The notes below the pieces were generated by a model, which made no database searches, was not told where the DNA came from, and was given only the letters and a program-made list of their open reading frames with translations. DNA of 64,000 bases from Prorocentrum cordatum (taxonomy: Eukaryota; Sar; Dinophyceae; Prorocentrales; Prorocentraceae): the NCBI GenBank assembly GCA_963575745.1, contig CAUYUJ010004581.1, forward strand, positions 375,377 through 439,376. Reading direction: 5' to 3'. How positions within the stretch are numbered: the first letter of the stretch is position 1; each line of letters begins with the position of its first letter. Below, in pieces: positions 30,370 to 41,470 of this stretch. Made by a program: the position numbers and the translations under genes.

Positions 30370-31983
30370 GATGTGCTGAGACGAGATATTCCTGGAAACT
30401 CTGTTCCTGGATTGTCCTGCGACTCTTTGCAAGCCGGCGACGGCCGGCGAGATCCGTGAAGCGACCCGGGGCCGACGCGAAGGCCCCGCTCTCTGAGGCC
30501 CCAGTTGCAGGGCAGCGGCACGAGGGAGGACGAGGAATGGGAAGACGAGGCAGTGAGGCGGGTGCAAGCACTCCTTTACTGGTTTGATGTGAGACACTTG
30601 CATTGGGGTTCCTCGTGAGGAGTGTGAGTGAATGCGAAGACGAGCAGGGTAAATAGGACCAGGAGGCGGACGCAGAGGCCGTGTCGAGGGCACAGGGAGA
30701 GATTGAGCAGGCCGAGGAGACACGCACGGAGCGAAAGCGGCGGATAAGGCGGATAGTCGTCCCAACCTGCGAACAGAACTGCAAACCACATCCGCCCTAA
30801 TTACACCGCCGCCAACAACAGCCACTGGCCATGACGCTGTGTAACCCTACAGAGTACGTGCACCCCGAAGATATTTACGCAGTGGGAAACGGAGAGGAGG
30901 GCGGAGTGGTGACATACTTCCCTCGACTTTAATGCCCATTCGCCCCTCAACCCTGACGCTTCTACTTTCCCGCCCGCGAATGCCTATGTCTCCTTTTGGC
31001 TCGCGTGCGCGCCAACAGGACCGGACGCCCTACTGTGGTGCGTGGCCCCTGTGCGCGAAGCCATGGCCCTGCATCAACAACTCCCCGCCCGCACGAAGGA
31101 GGAGGCGCACCCCCAACCATGTCCAAACAACCCCTCTCCATGATTCCCCTCCTCCGCCCCCTCCACCCCTCTCTCTTCATCACACTTGCCTTGGTCCTCC
31201 ACCTCCTCCTGTTCCTCTTTTCCCACCCCTCCTTCTCGTCCCCCTCCCTCCGATTCATCGTCGCATGTTGCTGGTTCTCGTAACTATCGTACCGCACCTC
31301 CTAGTCCATCTTCCCCTCAACCTCCACTTTCTAATCGGTGAACCAGAATCTCGAAACGCTGCGTGACGGCTCAACACGCCCTTCGAACTCCAGATTGTCT
31401 CGAAATGCAGCAGAACTTGCTCGGGCCGCCGCGAACGCCACAAGGTGAGGACGTAAGTTGGCGCCGGAGGCGACATGCAGGAGCGAAGAGAAGGCAGGAG
31501 GAACGCGACAGAAGATTAGTAGCAGCAGCGGTGGTGGCAACGGCGCAACTGGAGTACGGAACAAAGATTAAACGATGGTAGCGTCTGTGCCAGCCCCATC
31601 CCCCTGGCCGACGCTGGCTTAAGGGCCCCTTCGGATCTGGAAGCAGGGGCGGGGCACAAGGGGGGTCGATGTCTATTTTTGCCAGTTGGACAAAACACAA
31701 GGGAACCCGTCATGTGGCTCGCGCTCTGCCCTCGCGCGCACTGCGACGGAGGGGGGGGCGCGCCGTCGCGGAGGCGACGCGCCAGCGCAACCCTTCCCAA
31801 CGCGGGCGCTCCCTTACGCTGACTCTCGCGCGATCACAGAATCAGCAGCAAAGCCAATGGGGTGACACGCGATCCCTTGTGGCTGTCAGGCCGCGCCCCC
31901 GCCGGCTGAGCTCGTGGTCGCCGCGGGGCCCCGACTACCGGATGCAGCATCCGCGCTCTGGAATCGAAGTCCCGGCCCACGAT
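30370..31983. other. No recognisable gene
   Basis: About 1.6 kb of mixed composition, pyrimidine-rich near 31140-31260. Several minus frames are open for 100-170 codons (for example 30325-30825) without recognisable motifs. No RNA gene was found. Confidence 0.5.
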
Positions 31984-32193
31984 TAGGGGAACGATAACAA
32001 TGACATGAACAGTAAAAAACTCGGAAGGCCGCGCGGATTTCTCGGATCCGCGCTGGACCCCCTGGCGGCGCCTCCGAAGCCGCCCCTGGCGCGCTCCGCC
32101 CGCCAGGGAGGGGAGGGTCCAGCGCCGATCCAAGAAACCCGCGCTGACCTCCGAGAATTGATGTTTATGCCATCGCTCTTGTTCCCCGGGTGA
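31984..32193. mobile_element. Family F foldback element, copy 4
   Basis: Left GGGGAACGATAACAATGACA, right (reversed) GGGGAACAAGAGCGATGGCA, then inverted CGCGGATTTCTCGGATCC and GATCCAAGAAACCCGCG arms. It is flanked by a 22-23-bp imperfect direct repeat, AATCGAAGTCCCGG followed by (T/C)CC(C)A and a GAT end, at 31962-31983 and 32194-32216. Confidence 0.75.
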
Positions 32194-32850
32194 AATCGAA
32201 GTCCCGGTCCCAGGATCCCCGTCGAAGTCCAAACGCGCGGCTCATCAAGGGCACGCTGTTTCAACCGCGACTGCACAGCGTCGCCTTCGCCGCCCGCGTC
32301 GGGTGCGCCCGCGCGCACCCCGACATCCTGCCGCTCCAATGTTTTCGGTACGTGGGCCCCGGAGGTCTGGACCACTTCCCCGGGGCCAGTTTTTCGTCCC
32401 GAATCGTTTGTTGACGCTCCCGAGGCTGGGCGAGGGCCCCCGGAGGCCAAAAACACGGCCCAAAAACACGACGCCCCAGTTTTTATTGGAGCGTCGGATC
32501 TCTGGGAAAGCGCGCCAACGGCGGGCGTTTCTTGCCGCCGGGCTCCCGCGCCGGGACATGTCCTGAATTGCAGCGATGCAGCTTACACGCCAACGTCGGC
32601 AAAGACCAGCCCGTTCTTCTGTGTCGTCCGTGTGGCTTGCTCACGACTCAAGATTAGGGATCGAGGACCAGCGTTTGGGGGAGTCTTTGGGCCCTGTCTT
32701 AAGAGCCTCTGGGAGTCTTTGTGTCCTGTCGTAAAAAAGTTGGTGCGACATGTTCCAAGGCTCCGTCGGTCCGAGGCGCAGGCCCTGCCCCGATCCCCCC
32801 GGGATCAAATGTTAGTCGCCCCGCGGTATCCCAGACGGCCGCCCCTGCTC
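32194..32850. other. No recognisable gene
   Basis: Mixed-composition sequence with short frames on both strands. No motif or repeat was recognised apart from the direct-repeat flank at 32194-32216. Confidence 0.5.
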
Positions 32851-32854
32851 CGCG

Positions 32855-33135
32855 ACGAGGAGGAGGAGGAGCAAGAGGAGGAGGAGGAGGAGGACGAGGA
32901 GGAGGAGGAGGAGGAGCAAGAGGAGGAGGGGAAGGAGGAAGAGGGCCAGGCTGGATAGTGATGCTTTGTTGTTCGCTGTTTCTTGGAATCCCTCTATCTA
33001 CACAGGGAAGGGAGGGAGAGAGATAGAGAGAGACAAAGGATGAACAATAGGAGCGAGAAAGAAAGCAAGAGCGAGAGACAGAGCGATAGCGATATAGGGG
33101 AGGAAGAGACAGAGAAAGAGAGAGAGAACGAGAGA
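32855..33135. repeat. GAG and GA microsatellites
   Basis: GAG/GCAAGAG repeats at about 32859-32945 and imperfect GAGA at about 33005-33130. Confidence 0.9.
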
Positions 33136-33787
33136 ACAAACAAACACAACTAAACAAACAACAACCCACCGAACGCGGTCGGCATCTCGTTAAAACGCCG
33201 GCTGGATCTGCTTAGCAACCTCCAAAGGCGCGGAGCTGACCCTCACGCTATACTGCATTGGCTTGCGCTCCTGGCGCGGGTCTAGACGCTGCCTCGCTGC
33301 CAGTAGCATCTCAAGTCTCTCAGGATTGCAGTGGTTTTTGCGACCGCCATATGGCTCCCATCAGGCGGCAGCCCCTTGCCAGTTTGATCACTTCTGCGCG
33401 GACACAAGATTCGCTGGGCCGACGGGGGCATCTAGGTCAAGGTGCCGCGAGAGGCGGCTTCCGCTTGCAGCCGCTCATTGTCCGTCGCCTGGCTCCCTGT
33501 GAAGACGACACCCGCCTCGATCACACCGATCGCCAAGTCACCATCGATGCACATCACGCAGTGACCCCTGGCTCCCGCTGCCTGGCTCAAGTCCACCGCG
33601 AGAGAAACGTCGCGACGGGCTCGCGCCTCGTCTGCCCAGCGCCACGAAGAAGCAGGTCGCGCCTCATCCCGTCGCTCTTGGGCGCAGCCGCTGACGAGCG
33701 GGCGGTCGCCGGGGCCCGGCTGGCCGCGCCCTGCGAAGCGCCCTGCGTAGGAAACATGAGCTCCCCAGGTCCCCCGAGAGGGAGCAG

Positions 33788-33995
33788 CGCCGGTGCGGGA
33801 GCAGCGCCGGTGCGGGAGCAGCGCCGGTCTGTAGGAGCAGCGCCAGGGTGGTGCAGCGAGTGCAGGAGCAGCTCCCGAAGGATTGCAAAAAAACCCAAAG
33901 GATTGCCAAAAAACCGAAGGATTGCAAAAAAACCCTGGATTGCAAAAAAACGAAGGATTGCAAAAAAACCTTCGATTGCAAAAAAAACCCTTCGT
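33788..33995 (+). repeat. Two short tandem arrays
   Basis: First, three copies of an 18-bp unit GCAGCGCCGGTGCGGGA (about 33788-33845). Then six or so units of GGATTGCAAAAAAACC with 16-21-bp spacing (about 33890-33995), variably extended by CAAAGG or GAA. In one plus frame these read RIAKKP repeats and on the minus strand FFAIL repeats. No gene is implied. Confidence 0.75.
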
Positions 33996-34118
33996 GCCGG
34001 GGCCCGACCTCTTCCTCGTCCGAGCTGCTGCTGGCAGGCGCGGGGGGGGGGGGGCCGCGACCTGGCCCCCCCGCGCCTGCCCTTCTGACCTGCCCGCGAC
34101 TCGAGGCGTGCAGCAGTA

Positions 34119-34307
34119 CGGCAGGTTCGTGTCGTGTCGACCCCGGCGTTGGTTCCCGACACCGCGCTGGATCGTTCAACCTTGAACGATCGGCCGTCTC
34201 CGCAACGTCCGATCGTTCAACACCGACCGATTCTGGGCCGCCGGCGGCGTTCAACCTTGAACGTCGGCGGCGGGGTCGGCGCTGGTCGACACGACGCGAA
34301 CCTGCCG
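34119..34307. mobile_element. TIR element with CGGCAGGTTCG ends
   Basis: Inverted ends of about 25 bp: CGGCAGGTTCGTGTCGTGTC on the left and GACACGACGCGAACCTGCCG on the right. The interior has two GTTCAACCTTGAACG hairpins and inverted GGGTC/CGGCGG arms. No TSD is visible. Single copy in this window. Confidence 0.65.
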
Positions 34308-34395
34308 GAGGGGGAGTGGGGGGGCATGCGTTACTTGGGGGGCTGCCAATGGCGCGCGTTCTGGCCCAGAGGCTTTAGAAGACATGCGCGAAGGA

Positions 34396-34396
<1 letters not shown>

Positions 34397-34452
<56 letters not shown>

Positions 34453-34458
34453 TCGTCA
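34397..34458. repeat. (GTC)n microsatellite
   Basis: About 60 bp of clean GTC. Confidence 0.97.
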
Positions 34459-34639
34459 CCGACGAAGCCGCCCGCCCCCTCTCCCGCTTGGCACCGGGGC
34501 ACGGGGCCGCGCAAGTCACGCGCGCGGGGGGAGCTGCCGGCTGCCGCGACCTTTGCAGGAGCGCGGTCCGTGGTTTCGTCGCAATTGCCGATCGTTCCTG
34601 GGCCCGCGAACGCGAGGTCGGGCGCGGCGCCACGCTTTT

Positions 34640-35600
34640 CAAACTTCTACTGCGCAGCAAACTTCTCAAAAGGGCACGCTGTCACATCGCCGGAGCGATC
34701 CCCGTGGTTCAGACGAAACCGCCCCTGTGCCCGCGGGAAACTGCGATCTGGGCGCCCGGCCATGCCCACGCCAAGTCGGTCGCGCCTGCCGCGGCGAGCT
34801 GCGCTGTCACCGCAGGTCGCCAGGAAGGCGGGCCTGGGGGCCGCGATGGGGTGCGTGATGCGCGGGGCGCCGCGGGGCGGCGCAACTTCCAGCCGCGGGC
34901 CACAGGGTGCCGTGGACAAATCGCCCAAACAAGACAAGCTTGCCCGCTGGGCGCCAGCCAACCCCTGGGCCTGGCGAGCAACGCCCCGTCCGGACTGCAA
35001 AGGCGCTCCACGGGGCGCATTCCTGATGTGTTTGATTAGTTTTGGGCCCAAGCTGGTCTCCGCTGGCATCCTCCCCGCGGCTGCCCACCTGGGCGCCTTG
35101 CTTGATGTCGCCCACCACGCGCGTGTTGTCTGGGCTCACGACTGCCGGCCTTTCTGCCTATCCAGCGTATCTAACCCTGCTACTCCTTGCCGATGAACAT
35201 CAGAATGACGGGACCGAAAGGTCATTCACTGTCCCTAGCGCTTGGCTGAAGTGGGGTTCCGTGGTGAACTCATTCTGGAACTTCGCCCACCACTTCATGG
35301 TTCGAAATGCTAGAAGCCTCCTAGGTGGGGTCGGAGTCGATGGGGTCGGAGGATCGCGCCGCATCGCCGATACATCGGCGATGCAACGCCGATGCATCGG
35401 CGACATCGGCATTGCATCGGCGACACCAGCATGGAGAACATCGTGCTCCACATCGAGCCGCATCGCTAATGCATCGGCGATGAGGAGCGATCCTCCGACC
35501 CCATCTACTCCGACCCCATCTAAGAGGCCCAGAGCTGCGGGCCACCATCTCGACTGCCGAACCTGCTGACACCACCACGGCCGGGGCGAAACACACAACT
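34640..35600 (-). other. GC-rich segment with unassigned ORFs
   Basis: Minus frames 34647-35069 and 34807-35139 and the 3' part of 35200-35598 have mixed composition (KWWAKFQNEFTTEPHFSQAL, then further down SPDNTRVVGDIKQGAQ). No domain is recognised. The frame is split by the TA-bounded element at 35324-35520, which suggests a previously longer coding or retroelement sequence. Confidence 0.25.
35324..35520. mobile_element. TA-bounded foldback element
   Basis: Left GGTGGGGTCGGAGTCGATGG, right (reversed) GATGGGGTCGGAGTAGATGG, both continuing as GGTCGGAGGATCGC and then CATCGCCGATRCATCGGCG. TA sits at 35322-35323 and 35521-35522. The interior is mostly GCATCGGCGA repeats. A mariner-type foldback is likely. 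Confidence 0.8.
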
Positions 35601-35904
35601 GAGTGTTGTTGCCGACGCTTGCACCAGGCGCTGCCTATGCCCTGCCTGTGCTTTGGTAATCTCTCGCGCTTGCGCTGGCCGCCATGGTTGGCGTTGTTGC
35701 TTCTTGCCATCGCTCGGACGTCCATTCCCTGTGGATGTTTCGGTTTCGCGCGTGCTTTGTCTTGCCCCGAATGTTCCAGGATGCTCCTCGATGGTCCTCG
35801 CCGAGAGAGACGCACACGTCCGAGCGATGCCGAGCACACTGTTGGTGTTTCTACGAAGGTTTCGCTCACCACTCGGCCGTCGGCTCGAGCGGTTCCGGCG
35901 CCGT

Positions 35905-36117
35905 TTTGGACACCCGAAATGGGAACCGAAAGAATGGGCAACATGCCCAACAACAAATGTTGTCCCGAACCAACAGCGGCCGCTGTTGGGCAGGCGGCCT
36001 TCTGTCTCAAATGAACACAGGCCGCGGCGGCGCGGACAGCGAGTCCTGTTCAAAATGAACAGGAACTGCTGTTGGGCATCGTACCCATTCTTTCCGTACC
36101 CACTTCGGGCGTCCAGA
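35905..36117. mobile_element. Family H 213-bp MITE, copy 3, TSD GCCGT
   Basis: Starts TTTGGACACCCGAAATGGGA and ends ACCCACTTCGGGCGTCCAGA. GCCGT is duplicated exactly at 35900-35904 and 36118-36122. Same 213-bp length and internal CCAACAGCGGCCGCTGTTGG palindrome as the copy at 9539. Confidence 0.9.
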
Positions 36118-36273
36118 GCCGTGGCCTCGCCCAGGCCGCGGGGCTTCCCGCCGCCCGAAGCCCTCGCAGGCCCCATCGAGGCTCGAACGGCCCTGGCCCG
36201 CTCGGCCATGGAGTCGACCGGCGAGAGGCGAAGCCGCAGACCCCGCACGAGCTCCGCTATCACGCTCATGCTA

Positions 36274-36453
36274 CTCCAGATTTCGTAATAGAAGGGAGGG
36301 GGTCTGGACCCTCCAAGACAAGCCATTTCAGACCCCCCTCCGTGGGAGAACCCTCCAAAACATCGTCCCCAGACCCCCCCAGGCCCTCCAAGATAGCCTG
36401 GAAGAGACCCCCCCCCAAATGAGACCCCCCCTCCTTTATTAAGAAATCTGGAG
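36274..36453 (-). mobile_element. Family D element, copy 2, TA-bounded
   Basis: Ends CTCCAGATTTCGTAATA on the left and, reversed, CTCCAGATTTCTTAATA on the right, with TA at 36272-36273 and 36454-36455. The interior is the reverse complement of 4222-4392 (CCTCCAAAACATCGTCCCCA). Confidence 0.82.
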
Positions 36454-36557
36454 TACCGCTCCCCCCCCCTGGCTCAAAGGCGGAGCGGAGGATCCTCTGG
36501 CTCCTTGAGCAATGAATGCGGCACTTTTGCAGGCTTGCTCACGATCAGTCCGATGCT

Positions 36558-38967
36558 GTTTCACACAACGGCGTGCGTCGGTTGTGGGAACAATGCGACA
36601 TGAATCACAGCGTCGATGTTGAATATTTGAAAGAAGGCAGCGAGAGGAACGAAGAGGAAGGCGGAGAAGAAAGGCGGACCATGAGACATAGCAATGCTTA
36701 GAAATGAAAGCCCGTGGCATGAGCAAAAATATATGAAGGCTGGAGGGGATGAAAGGGAGCGAGGAGGAAAATGAGCACGATGATGAATAAAACGACGCCG
36801 ACGAACCCGACGATAGGGACAACAACGACAAGGACGAGTATCAGCCGGCCCCCTTTGAGGCGAAAGCTGTGAACGATGATGATCGACTGTGTACTATTGT
36901 TTGTCTTACATGTCTCTCCAGTCTGCTCTACTGATCGCTGATTCTGCATGTCCCACCTTCAGCTCTGAAGAAGTCCCCGAGATCGCGGAAGATAGCCCAA
37001 AGTAATCGTCAAAGGCCCAAAGATGCCGCCCAAACCGCCCAAAATGGCCCAACAAGGCCAAAATACTGCCCCGATATGCCTCCCGCATGTTCCGAAGGTC
37101 GCACAACTATGCCCCGGATGGGCTCCATGATGGTCTCCTGAATGCCAGATGTAGTACATTCAAACATATACAAATAATGCTTGTGTGTAAACATGTACAT
37201 ATATTGATGTACACTCTGTATGGATCAGATCTACATTCTGTATACTGTAATGTGAATATCTGTCCGCCACCGTGCCGCTGGGCCTCAGGTCATCTGCCTT
37301 ACCCTTAAGTGCTCCAAAAGAGTCTTTCAGGGCCAGGCGCTCAATTTCCGAAACCTCGTGGGGCGTGTCGCGGTGTTTCACATAACGGCGTGCGTCAGTT
37401 GTTGAAACAATGCGACATTAATCACAGCGTCGATGTCGAATATTTGCAAGAAGGTAGCGAGAGGAACGAAGAGGAAGGCGGAGAAGAAGAGAGGCGGGCC
37501 ATGAGGCATAGCAATACTTAGAAATGAAAGCCCGTGGCATGAGCAAAAATATATGAAGGCTGGAGGGGATGAAAGGAAGTGAGGAGGAAAATGAGCACGA
37601 TGATGAATAAAACGACGCCGACGAACCCGACGATGGGGACAACAACGACAAGGATGAGTATCAGCCGGCCCCCTTTGGGGCGAAAGCTGTGAACGATGAT
37701 GATCGACAGTGTACTATTGTTTGTCTTACATGTCTCTCCAGTCTGTTCTAAGAGGCCTCCCCAGATGCCCTCGAAAGTGCAAACCACGTTGAAATGATGT
37801 TCGCTGATTCTTGCATGTCCCACCTTCAGCTCTGAAGAAAGTCCCCGAGATCGCGGAAGATAGCCCAAAGTGATCGCCAAAGGCCCCAAGATGCCGCCCA
37901 AACCGCCCAAAATGGCCCAACAAGGCCAAAATACTGCCCCGATATGCCTCCCGCGTGTCCCGAAGGTCGCACAACTATGCCCCGGATGGGCTCCATGATG
38001 GTCTCCTGAATGCCAGATGTAGTACATTCAAACATATATAAATAATGCTTGTGTGTAAACATGTACATATATTGATGTACACTCTGTATGGGTCAGATCT
38101 ACATTCTGTATACTGTAATGTGAATATCTGTCCGCCACCGTGCCGCTGGGCCTCAGGTCATCTGCCTTACCCCTTAAGCACTCCAGAGGAGTCTTTCAGG
38201 ACCAGGCGCTCAATTTCCGAAACCTCTTGGGGCGTGTCGCGGTGTTTCACTTAACGGCGTGCGTCAGTTGTTGAAACAATGCGACATTAATCACAGCGTC
38301 GATGTCGAATATTTGCAAGAAGGCAGCAAGAGGAACGAAGAGGAAGGCGGAGAAGAAGAGAGGCGGACCATGAGGCATAGCAATGCGTAGAAATGAAAAC
38401 CCGTGGTATGAGCAAGAATAGATGAAGGCTGGAGGGGATGAAAGGGAGCAAGGAGGAAAATGAGCACGACGATGACTAAAACGACGCCGACAAACCCGAC
38501 GATGGGCACAACAACGACAAGGATGAGTATCAGACGGCCCCCTTTGGGGCAAAAGCTGTGAACGATGATGATCGACTGTGTACTATTGTTTGTCTTACTT
38601 GTCTCTCCAGTCTGCTCTAAGAGGCCCTCCCAAATGCCCTCGAAAGTGCAAACCACGTTGAAATGATGTTCGCTCTGAAGAAAGTCCCCGAGATCGCGGA
38701 AGATAGCCCAAAGTGATCGTCAAAGGCCCCAAGATGCCGCCCAAACCGCCCAAAATGGCCCAACAAGGCCAAAGTACTGCCCCAATATGCCTCCCGCATG
38801 TCCCGAAGGTCGCACAACTATGCCCCAGATGGGCTCCATGATGGTCTCCTGAATGCCAGATGTAGCATATTTAAACATATAAATAATGCTTGTGTGTCAA
38901 CATGTACATATACTGATGTACACTCTGTATGGGTCAGATCTACATTATGTATAATGTGAATATCTAT
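36558..38967 (+). repeat. Tandem triplication of a 0.82-0.87-kb unit
   Basis: Units begin GTTTCACA/GTTTCACT plus AACGGCGTGCGT at 36558, 37375 and 38244 (periods 817 and 869) and end with GGGGCGTGTCGCGGTG. Unit 2 has about 52 extra bases (GAGGCCTCCCCAGATGCCCT...) missing from unit 1. Unit 3 stops early, near 38967. A minus frame in all three keeps VVVPIVGFVGVVL and then LIFLL, a hydrophobic stretch, but its ends differ between units. Composition is less GC-rich than the neighbours. I regard the hydrophobic frame as unproven. Confidence 0.9.
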
Positions 38968-38989
38968 GGGCGTGTCGCGGTGCCCCGGG

Positions 38990-39535
38990 GCTTCTCGCAT
39001 CATGTCGCTTGGCGTGTTCGTATCCGAAAGGGCCCAAGACGGGCCGAGAGCCCCACGAGGCCCTCAAGACGGTCCAAGAAGGCTCCGAATCGCCGAACGA
39101 CCAGCCCCAAGACGTCCAAGATGGTCTCAAGACGGTCCACGAGGCCTCCTGAACGCGCCATGAGGCCTCCCAGAGGCCTCCCTAGAGGGCCCCAATAGGC
39201 AAATCACAATGATGCTTCTTATGTTTTTGGAAGGATATGGCATATCTCCCCTTTTCGATTTATCGACGCTCGAAGACGGCCCAAGAAGCCCTCAACATGA
39301 CCCCAAAAAGGGAAAAGAGGCCTCCACTAGGGGCCCCAAGAAGGCCTAAGAGTGCCCCAGGACGGCCCAAGAGGCGCCCAACGGGGCCCCAAAACAGCCC
39401 CAAAGAGGCCCGAAGAGGCCCCCAAGAGCCCTAAAAGAGGCTCCAAGGGGCACCACCGAAGCAGCCCCCAAGCGGCCTCAACGCTGCCTCTAAGAGGCCC
39501 CTGGAGAGGCCCCCCACGAGACCCCACAGAACATC
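38990..39535 (+). repeat. Degenerate CCAAGACGG(T/C)CCAAGAGGCC repeats
   Basis: Loose repetition of AAGACGGTCCAAGA, AAGAGGCCCCCAAG and similar 10-12-bp words. The same word family appears at 60780-61330 and within the 0.8-kb units (GCCCAAAATGGCCCAACAAG). Confidence 0.6.
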
Positions 39536-40024
39536 CAATAGGCTTTACACCCACGACCCAGGCACGGAGGCGAGATGGTCCGAAGGCGAGCTTATACATA
39601 ACAGCCAAATGTGTATATATGCCTATGCGACCACCCTGCGGGTGATAAGGAGGTTTGGGGGGGGGGCCAGCAATGGGCAACAGTGGTGAATGTTGTTGTG
39701 ACAATGCCAGTGGAGATAGTTGCGTTGCCGCTCGCTCTTGGGAGCGTTGGTGTCGAGTTGTTTACGTCACCCTTCGCTCTTTGGCGCCTTGGTACCATTC
39801 GGCCCTCCCCCTGGGAACCTGCCCAACTTGCGCAACGGCAGCTAACGGCGCCATTTGGCCACAGAAGACTGAAGCGCTGGCAAAGCTTGGATGGGGAGGA
39901 GGGGGGAAAAGGAGAGGTCCAGAACCGAGGGGTGCGTGGTGCAGGAGAACCTGAGAGAAGACCTCATTCGCTGTCTCATTCGGTCTCACTACCGATCTCA
40001 CAATCGATATCACTATCCACCGCG

Positions 40025-40027
<3 letters not shown>
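39536..40027. other. No recognisable gene
   Basis: Mixed sequence between the degenerate repeats and the ATC tract. A poly-G of 11 bases lies at about 39656-39666. No gene was recognised. Confidence 0.5.
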
Positions 40028-40059
<32 letters not shown>

Positions 40060-40139
40060 GACATCACCATCAACATCATCATCATCATCATCATCATCAG
40101 CATCATCATCATCGTATTCATCATGATCATCAGCATCAC

Positions 40140-40180
<41 letters not shown>

Positions 40181-40299
40181 GTGCCGTCATCATAATCACA
40201 AACATCAACACCATGAAGGCCATCATCACCATCAGCATCGCACAATCGATCTCACATTCGGTCTCATTACCGATATCACAATCGATCTCGCAATCGACG

Positions 40300-40346
<47 letters not shown>

Positions 40347-40381
40347 GCCATCATCAACATCATCATCATTATCACCATCAC

Positions 40382-40438
<57 letters not shown>

Positions 40439-40471
40439 TATCATCGCCATCATCATCTGAATCATCATCAT

Positions 40472-40519
<48 letters not shown>

Positions 40520-40525
40520 GATCAT
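40028..40525. repeat. (ATC)n microsatellite tract
   Basis: Nearly 500 bp of ATC/CATCAT with short interruptions. The phrase CAATCGATCTCACATTCGGTC and variants recur within it near 39970, 40240 and 40280. Confidence 0.96.
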
Positions 40526-40527
40526 CG

Positions 40528-40808
40528 GGACACCGACGGGACACGGACGGGACACCGGCGGGACACCGGCGGGACACCGCGCCGCCCCGTCCGCCCGGAA
40601 GGGAGTCATTTGGTCCGGCCGCGCCTCAGCCACACGGGACACCAGCGGGACACCGGCGGGACACCGCGGGCCACCGGCCGCCCGGAAGGGAGTCATTTGG
40701 TCCGGCCGCGCCTCAGCCACACGGGACACCAGCGGGACACCGGCGGGACACCGCGGGCCACCGGCCGCCCGGAAGGGAGTCATTTGGTCCGGCCGCGCCT
40801 CAGCCACA
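40528..40808 (+). repeat. Minisatellite: GGGACACCGG and 87-bp units
   Basis: A short GGGACACCGGC array (about 40528-40585) is followed by three units of exactly 87 bp starting CCGCCCGGAAGGGAGTCATT at 40591, 40678 and 40765. The three are almost identical. The period is 29 codons, so all frames repeat as peptides, for example SHTGHQRDTGGTP. No gene is inferred. Confidence 0.92.
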
Positions 40809-40927
40809 GGAGACTTTCTCTCGCCCGCGCAGCTTCGCCTCGCCCGCACGGCACGCACGAACACGAAACCGAAATCGATTTCCCGGTAGGGGGGCTCTCC
40901 GTTCCACTTCGATCTCACCCCCCAACC

Positions 40928-40938
40928 TCCATATATAC

Positions 40939-40975
<37 letters not shown>

Positions 40976-41172
40976 TTATGTTGTGTATATATATGCGGTG
41001 TATATGAATGTACACATGCGTATCATATAGAGTTACATACACACATACATACGCACATATATACATATGAACAGATATACATACACACATGCATACATGC
41101 ATACGTACATACGAACAAACATACACACAATCATAACAAAAAACATGCACACACATATGCATATAAACATAC

Positions 41173-41209
<37 letters not shown>

Positions 41210-41470
41210 CATCCATGCATGCACACATATATACACACATACATACACGTATGCCTACATACATGCATACATACAAACATAATTGCGTACATGCATACAT
41301 ACGTGTACATACATACCATACGAGTAACCCCACAACATGATTTATGAACACAGACATAGACATACGATTATATATGTAAAAATGATGATATAGACATGCG
41401 TCTACTATTCTACAACACATACACCAACACACATATATATATATATATACACACACGTGTCTAACTGTGG
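40928..41470. repeat. AT-rich ATAC/ATAT region
   Basis: About 540 bp of ATACAT, (AT)n (about 40951-40973 and 41185-41206) and ACACAT words. It is the most AT-rich stretch in the window. Confidence 0.9.

Noticed and set aside
31940-32000. tRNA-like end near GAATCGAAGTCCCGG
   Set aside because: No cloverleaf on either strand; the phrase is better explained as the direct repeat flanking the family F element.
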